Shown here one piece after another: positions 53,601 through 62,600 of a stretch of DNA of 64,000 bases (position 1 is its first letter; every line of letters starts with the position of its first letter). The DNA lies in contig CM044306.1 of NCBI GenBank assembly GCA_024291935.2, forward strand, positions 21,957,001 to 22,021,000, written 5' to 3'. This stretch comes from Okapia johnstoni. Lineage: Eukaryota; Chordata; Mammalia; Artiodactyla; Giraffidae. Below the pieces are notes generated by a model, which was given only the letters and a program-made list of their open reading frames with translations, searched no databases and was not told the origin of the DNA. Made by a program: the position numbers and the translations under genes.

Positions 53601-56600
53601 GACAGTGCGTCATCTTAATCTGGTCCCCAAATGGTAAATAGTGTGTATCTTTGCTGCATTGTCACTCTAAACCTTGGTTTCCTCACCTAAATGTCTCATA
53701 GAGTTTTCATAAAAATCAGTTGTGCTAATTGATTGAAAAGTTAATCAGAAAGGTCTGGGAAAAATGAGTAGTGGTTTCCCCCCAGATCTTAGCTGGAAGT
53801 ACAAAAATGGGACCCCAGCCACAAAGGAGGATTTCCTGGCCTTGAAGCTTTAGGGGCTACTCTTCATATCATCACAATTCCTCACTGTATAGTGGGAGCT
53901 TCTTAGGAATGCAGAAGCTCAGGCCCCTCAGACCTGCAGAAACAGAATCTGACTCCTAGGTAATTCTTATGCACGTTAAAACTTGAGAAGCACTGCTTTG
54001 TATCGGAGGCTCTGAAGCAGGGGTGATAATTCCAGATATGAAAAGTGTATCAACAAATTCATCAGAGTAGTATTTAAAATAGAAAAATAGAGCATGAAAA
54101 CTGGAAACTACCTAAGTGCTCCCGAATACGGAGATAGTTAAGAAAATTATGGGTTTTCTTCTGAGTAGATGGTCATGACTCATTTACAAATGATTGTTAA
54201 AAGACCATGTTCAACATCAGAAACTGCTTCAGATATCATAAAACATGACAGAAGCCGTCCACACAACTGGATAGTCAGCAGGATTATAGCCATGTGAAAT
54301 TACATCCAGATGAAAAAGACTAGAAGGAAATATGCCAGAATGGGACCAGGTGATGGGTGGAGGAGGCCTGTCTTTGTTTTTGTTTTTGTTCCTTGTTGTT
54401 CTAATTCTCTGTGGTTACCTGAAATATATTGATGCTGTCAAAATCGCTGGTTGACTGATAGCTACTCCTCCAAAAGCCCACATGTTGAATCAGTGTCAGG
54501 ATAAGATGATTCTTCCATTTCCATGAAGTGTCAGGGGGTATTAAAAAATGCTTTATCTAGACAGCCAGTTCACACCCTCTTTCCAAGCCTGGTCCAAACC
54601 CCTCTTTCAGCACCTTCTCAGGTCAGCCTCACACACCCTGACACTTCTTTACTGCAGGCCTTCAGCACCATATCAAAGCCCCTTTGTCTAGCCTGGGTCC
54701 CTCCCTTCCCAGGCTAGCCCAGGGGACCTACTTTCTGCAATTCTGTGATGACAGTGTTCCACGTGGTTTATTTCGGTCTGAGGCTTGAATGCCTCGAAAG
54801 GGCAGATCGAGGTTATTATGCAGGTGCATGAGGTGAGAGAAACTAAAGGAGCCCTCCCTGAGAGCTGGCCTCACTCCCCAGCCTTACATTTCATCCGCTC
54901 AATGACAAAGGTGAGTATAGTCAAAGCTATGGTTTTTCCAGTTCAGTTCAGTTCAGTCGCTCAGTCATGTCCGACTCTTTGTGACCCCATGAATTGCAGC
55001 ACGCCAGGCCTCTCTGTCCATTACCAACTCCCTGAGTCTACCCAAACCCATGTTCATCGAGTCAGTGATGCCATCCAACCATCTCATCCTCTGTCGTCCC
55101 CTTCTCCTCCCGCCCCCAATCCTACCCAGCATTAGGGTCTTTTCCAATGAATCAACTCTTCGCATGAGGTGGCCAAAGTATTGGAGTTTCAGCTTCAACA
55201 TCAGTCCTTCCAATGAACACCCAGGATTGATCTCCTTTAGGATGGATTGATTGGACCTCCTTGCAGTCCAAGGGACTCTCAAGAGTCTTCTCCAACACCA
55301 CAGTCCAAAAGCATCAATTCTTCGGTGCTCAGCTTTCTTTATCGTCCAACTCTCACATCCATGCATGACCACTGGAAAAACCATAACCTTGACTAGACGG
55401 ACTTTTGTTGGCAGAGTAATGTCTCTGCTTTTAAACATGCTATCTAGGTTGGCCATAACCTTCCTTCCAAGGAGTAAGCGTCTTTTAATTTCATGGCTGC
55501 AATCACCATCTGCAGTGATTTGGGAGCCCAAAAAAATAAAGTCTGACACTGTTTCCACTGTTTCCCCATCTATTTCCCATGAAGTGATGGGACCAGATGC
55601 CATGATCTTAGTTTTCTGAACGTTGAGCTTTAAGCCAACTTTTTCACTCTCCTCTTTCACTTTCATCAAGAGGCTCTTTAGTTCTTCTTCACTTTCTGCC
55701 ATTAGGGTGGTGTCATCTGCATATCTGAGGTTATTGATATTTCTCCTGGCAATCTTGATGAATGTGAGAGCTGGACAGTAAAAAAGGCTGAGTGCCAAAG
55801 AATTGTTTCCTGCAAACTGTGGTACTGGGGAAGACTCTTGAGAGTCCCTTGGGCAGCAAGGAAATGAAACCAGTCAATCCTAAAGGAAATCAGTCCTGAA
55901 TATTCATTGGAAGGACTGATACTGAAGCTGAAGCTCCAACACTTTGGCTACCTGATGTGAAGAGCCGACTCATTGGAAAAGGGGATGACAGAGGACGAGA
56001 TGGTTGGATGGCATCACTGACTCAATGGACATGAGTTTGAGCAAGCTCTGGGAGTTGGTAAAGGACAGGGAAGCCTGGCATACTGCAGTCAATGGGATCA
56101 CAAAGAGTTGGGCACAACTGAGCGATTGAACAACAACACTCCTGGAAGCAAGTGTTTCTAATTCTATCTGGGAACAGAGGCCTAAAGTGCTGGGTGAAGG
56201 TTGCACAACTAGTGACTGGCAGAGCCAGGATGAGAACTTACGTCTTTCTGTCCTTGGAGACCTCAGAGACAAAAACGAGTGACATGTTGGTCCATACAGA
56301 GGGTGCTTCTTGACCAGAGCTTTTCAAACTTTATTGTGCTAAATAATGCCCTGGGAAGCTTGTTTAAATGTGGATTTTGATCCAGCAGTTTTGGGGTGGC
56401 GTCTGGATTCTGTAGCTGGCACTACTGGTAAAGAACCTGCCTACCAGTGCAGGAGACATAAGAGATGTGGGTACGATCCCTGGGTTGAGAAGATTTCCTG
56501 GAGTAGGAAATGGCAACCCACTCTAGTATTCTTACTGGGAGAATCCCGTGGACAGAGGAGCCTGGTGGGCTACAGTCCGTAGGGTCGCAAAGAGTCGGAC

Positions 56601-59600
56601 ACGACTGAGGTGATTTAGCACATACGCACCTGGATTCTGCATTTCTAGTGAGCTCTCAGGTGATGCTGCTGCTGCTGGGCGCTGGGCCACACTTTGAGTA
56701 GCAGGGATCTAGAAAACATCTCCATTGGCCTTGTAAGGCCTCCTAGAGCAGTGGAGGCAGGCAATGGGATACCCAGTAATCCCCTCAGCATGTCCCGGGT
56801 TGGACCCGGCTGCCTGGCCCACCATTCTAACCAGCATGGCCAGCCTGGCTTCTTCAACAAGCCCTGCGGGATGCACTTGGTTGCCTGCCCCGGCATTTCC
56901 ACCTGCCAATTGGCTGGCAGGTGATGGGCTGATGGTGACAGCTTAGCCAGAGTTCCTGTCCAGAAACGGCTTGAGCTCAGCCAAGGTAAATGCTGCCCCG
57001 CTGTCAGAAATGAAGTGCCTGGCAGGCTCCCGGCATGAATAATTGAGGCAGAAGAGACACTGTCACAGCAGGCGCTGAAGATGGAGCTGGGGATGGTTTT
57101 GAGGAGGCAGCCTCCACAATCAAGACCTTTCCTGGAAAGGTTCAACAGATTCATCATAATAGCTCCCACTTTTCAAACCCCTACTGTGGATGCTGGGCTA
57201 AGAGTTTTAAGTGCTTATGTTTTGTCTAATCCTTGCAAGAGCTCTGTGAGAAAGGTAACTGATGCTCAGAGGAGAGAGGAATGTGTGGCACCAACTATTA
57301 TATAGTGGGGCTAGTTGTTGAACTTGGGTCTGCTAACTCCACAGCCCCTGCCCTTGATCCTAGAGCAGTGGTTTTCAAGTTGCACTCCACGGAACCCTAA
57401 GGGTTCCCAGAAGTACTCCAGGGGCCACCGTGGATGGAGGGTGGTAGAGAAGGAAATAGCGCAGCAGGCTGGGTTCCAGGCCTTTTCTTTTCTCCCTGCA
57501 GAGTGCTTTACTTTGATGTAATTTATGTATTGCGCCTCCATGAAAGGTTAATTGGAAGAAAGGGTTTCATGGCCAAAAAGGTTTGAAAGCCACATCATGC
57601 TGCTTCCCCAAATGAATGTGGTTTATCCACTGGGGCTTCTTGCAGGCATTTCAAGAAAACGTAGTTCCCTTTGGCCGACTTGCCAAGTGGTCTGGCTTGT
57701 TCTGTGCTCTCTGACCTCTGTAGTGTCAGGTCACCCCCATCACAGCTTCAAGCCTCTAGCCACAGTGCCTGGAAGGCTGCCCTCTAGGGTAATAGGTCTG
57801 CCCCACAGACAGCAGGTCAAATGCGGTGTCAGCTGTGAAGTGTGTGAATTCCTCAGGTGAGTTCACTGCCAGGAAAGCCTCTAAATCCTTTTCCTTTGTT
57901 GTGCCCAGTCACTTCAGCTGTGTCTGACTCTTTGTGACCCCATGGGCTGTAGCCCGCCAGGCTCCTCTGTCCGTGGGATTATCCCAGGAAAAATACTGGC
58001 TTGGGTTGCCATTTCCTCTTCCAGGGGATCTTCCCGATCCAGGGATCAAACCTGCATCTCCTGCATTGGCAGGCAGGTTCTTTAATACTGAGCCACCTGG
58101 GAAGCCCTTTCAGGAGACATATCTACGTGGAAAACAGTGAAGAAGGCCTCAGATTGAGTGGCCCGAGAAGGCCATTTAGAACCTCGTATTAATTAGGATA
58201 CAGATTCAGCTGTTGTAAAAATGACCAACTGACAAAGTACTTAGACATGAAAGAGATTTATTCCTTTCTTACATGTAATAGTGTGAGCATAAGTAAGCAG
58301 GAGTTGTTGTAGTGTCTCCATGGTGTTAGAGACTCAGCTTCCCTCTACAACATTTTTCTCTCATGTTATGGTCCAAAATGGCTGTTTCAGCTCCTGCCAT
58401 CACATCTGCATCCCAGCCAATGGAAACTGAGAAAGGTGAGAGCCCCTTAATTCCTATTGAGGGCAATCATTCTTCTCATCTTCCATTGGTCAGACATAGT
58501 CATATAGCCACATGTAGCTGTGAGGAGGGCAGGGAAATGTGGTCTAGCTGGATGCCCATGTGTCTAACAAAAACTGGCGATTCTGCTACTGAAGGAAGGA
58601 AAGGAGGATGATACTGGGAGACAGTTGTCACTGTCTACCTTGAGTGGACTTGAACCATCAAAACTGCATGCCAGTGGCAGCATGTTAAGGGACCTGCAGC
58701 GGCAGACAGGAAGCACCCTCATGGCTGGTGAATTCCAAGCCACCACCAAGTCCAGAAGCCAGTGGTGATTGACTTTGTAGAAGAAAAAACATGGCAGCCA
58801 AGGAAAAATTCTCCCAGAAATTTAGTTTCTCATTTCTCTCTTTCCATGCAGATTCTTACTATCTATGCTGGTGAAGGACTGGGATATCCCTCAAAAATCC
58901 TTCCTCTGATCACCCCAAGAGCACAACTGTTCTCTTTAGGGCTCTTTTGGTTCCAAGGAGCCATTCAAGCTGTCTTGGGAAAGGTTTATAGAGAGAGTTC
59001 AGAGACTTGCCATGGGATCCATGGGCTAGAGATGAAGCCTGACCTTCCAGCCTGACCTCAGACCTAGAAAGCCATCAGGAACCAGGGCTGCTTTCTCTGT
59101 CTTTCGAGACTCTCCTCAACTTGGTCTCTTTTTCACTTATCCAGCATATATTTATTGAAGCCACATGTGAGGGCTGGCTTCCTTCTCCTTTCTGTGAAAC
59201 ACCAGTCACACTTAGGACAAGGCCCTGATTACACCAGGGGCCCTGTGCTCCTCACTTGCTGCCCTGCTGCACTCGCAGTCACGTGACTGAGTACACTTCC
59301 TCTGGGTTTATTGTTTTGGTTTTTGGTCAGGTGGCAGCATGGGGAACCTCCCTGCCCAGGGATCAAACCCATGCTGCCTGTGTTGGAAACGCAGAGTCTT
59401 AACCACTGGACTACGAGGATCTGCTCCGAGTCTGAGCAGGTGGAATCAGGGTTTCCTTGCATGGCCTGAAAGCATCTCCCTCGTTAGCTTCACTTCCTTG
59501 GAGAAGAGCTTGAGGAATGAGGAGACATCCTTCCTTCCTTCTCTCCCTCCTTCCTTCCTCCTTTGACAGAGAACTGTTTTTCTCATCCTCTCCCCTTGCC

Positions 59601-62600
59601 TGCATCTCAAATTCCTCCTACCCTGCCCCACTCCAGACAGGAATACAGCCCAAGGGACGTGCTTCAAGCTGCAACTGTACCAATTCAGGTCTTTTGACTG
59701 GAAGGGCCTCCTCAGGTGATGGTACAAGCGTTTGGGGAGGAGAAGACAGGGAGCTGGAGGCACCTTCCTGGGTGCCTCAGGTCCTGCCTGTGGGAATGCT
59801 GTCCAGAGACTTGCTTCCTTCACAAGTGGCTCTTGTGTCTGTCACCTGCCATCAGTGATGGGGGAGGATGCTGTCCTTGTTGGAGCTTCCGGTGAATATT
59901 CAGGGTTGATTTCCTTTAGGACTGGTTCGATCCCCTTGCTGTCAGTTAAGATGTGCCATTGGAAGTCTTCTTGGGAACTCCAAGAATGAGATGATCCTGT
60001 CCTAGGATTCCCCAGGAGCACACAGCCTCCTCAGAAGAGCAGCACTGGCTAGGGTGGTGGGCTGTTTGTCCTTCATGGGCAGAGGACTCAGAGTAACAGG
60101 CTGGTGAGACACATCCCCAGTCACCCCACCCTTTGCCTCTTAGGTGACATAGCGAGAGATGTGTCAGCGTCTGTTTGGGCTTCACAACTGCAGAGCGTGG
60201 CTTCTGTGCAGGGCTCTCATTTCCAGTGCTTGAAGGTTTGGTGAACACCGTTACCAGGTGAGTCCCAGGGATTAGGTGATGGAAACCAGACCCTTTTCCA
60301 GGCCTCCAAGCAGCTGTTTTAAACCTGTTCCCCATGAGCTGCTGTCTCGCTTTGTTTGGTAATAACATCCCATCCTCCTCACTAGAATGCATGGCGATAG
60401 CAATAAAATAAAGAAAGAGCAGGCTTTCAACAAACTATGCTTTGAAACTATGAATGGTTGGTCATTCATTTACCAACATGTCCTCCAATCGAGCACATAC
60501 TCTGCTTAAACCCCATAGGTGGGACTTCCCTGGTGGTCTAGTGGTTCTCACTCCACGCTCCCAATGCAGGGGGCACAGATTGGATCTCTGGTTTGGGAAC
60601 TAAGATCCCACATGCTGTACAGCACAGCCTAAAAATAACTCACCATAGGTAAAGGCTAACCTTATTTGTGGGGGAAATTATGGTCTTCTAGGAAAGCCAG
60701 GTATGGAGATAACAAGTCTAAAAGTCAAATCAGTCATCGCAAGTGTGCAACACATGGAGAGGCAGAAGACCGAGGTATGATGAGAGTGTAACAGGGACAT
60801 CAGGAAGCCACTCCTGATGAAAGAGCACCTGAAGAAGTGACCACCGAACTGAGGTCTGAAGGATCATGAGGAGTCAGCTTCTGAACTGAATGAAAAAGAG
60901 GTTTTGAGGCATAGGAAATACCAAGGTCCTGAGTCAGACAAGCACTTGGTGATTTCAGGAATTGAAAGAAGCCCAGCAGGGCTGGGGCAAGGAGAGCGGG
61001 GGTGGGGGTGGGGAGGGGCCAGACTACCGTGTATCAGGAAGAATTCATGTTTGCATATAACAGAATGCTGAATGTGAGGACTTAACAAGCCTTCCTCCAG
61101 GGACCCAGGTTCTGTCTAACTGTCTACTCTACTATCCTTAGGATGTGGCTCTTTATTGCTTCCCTGGTGGCTCAGATGGTAAAGAATCTGCCTCCAATGC
61201 AGGAGACCAGGGTTTGATCCCTGGATTGGGAAGATCTCCTGGAGAAGGGAATGGCTACCCACTCCAGTATTCTTGCCTGTGGAACCCCATGGACAGAGGA
61301 GCCTGGCAGGCTACAGTCCATGAAGTTGCAAAGAGTTGGACATGACTGAGTGACTAACACTTTCACTTGTCTTAATGCTTACAATATGGCTGTTGAAGCT
61401 CCAGTCATCACATCTGCATTCCAGGCAGGAATAAAGAGAAGGGCAAAGGCAAGAGGGATGAGCAGTCAAATTTGACCTCTTGTAGAGGGCTCTACTAGAA
61501 TATTCAGTGTATCTCATAAGCCAGCCTGCATCACATGGTAAGCCTTAAGTCATCCAGGGAATGAAGTTTTTTAGTTGACTACATTGCTGCTTGCTACAAA
61601 ATCAGTGTGCTATTAATAAAGAAGAGGGTTAATGAATATTGGATAGGCGAAGTCTAGAGTTTGCCTCACAGGGCCTTGGAGGTCATGGTAAGGAATGTGG
61701 CCTTCAATCTGAGTGCAGCTGGGAAGCCACAGAATGTTCTAAGCAGGACTGTGACAAGAAGGGGGAGACACTGAGGGTTGCCCCCTTGAGGCACAGTATC
61801 ACACAACTGTGTACTTGTGTATTAGCCTCCTAGGGCTGCCATAACAGAGTATCACAAACTGGGTGGCTTAAAACAATAGAAATTATTCTCTCACAGTTTT
61901 GGCCAGAAATCTGAATCAAGGTGTCAGCAAGGTCACGGTCACTCTGGAGGTTAAGGGAGAATTCTTCCTTGCCTCCTCCTAATTTCTGGTGGCCTCTGAT
62001 AATCCTTGGTGTTTCTTTGTTTGTAAACTGCATCACTCCAATCTCTATCTTTGTTGTCACATGGACTTCTTCCCTGTGTCCCGTCTGTGTCTCTGTATCT
62101 AAATCTCCCTCTCCTTTGTTTTGTAACAATCATATAACAAGCCTGTCATTGGATTTAGGTCCAACCCTAATGCAGTAGAACTTCACCTTAACTTGACATC
62201 TGCAATGACTCTTATTTCCATATACGGTCATTCCCAAAGTACTGAGGGTTATGACTTAAACATAGCTTTATGAGGGACACAATTAAACCTTCTGTGCATT
62301 CAAAAGGACTAACTTGGTGGTTAGTCCACCAAGTCAAAGAGGGACTTCCTTGGTGGTCCAGTGGCTAAGACTCCCAGCTCCTGATAGGGTTCGATCCCTG
62401 ACCAGGGAACTAGATCCTGCATGCCGCAACTTAAACCTGACCCAACCAAATAAATTGATTAAATTACATAAATATTTTTTAAAAAAGGACTCGAGTGCCA
62501 CCTAGACCCTGCTTGGCTCTGTTGGCTGCTCATGTCCTCCTCCCCTACTTTTTATGAAAAGATAGCCCAGGAATTAGGGAGGCAAGTTTACTTCCAAAAT

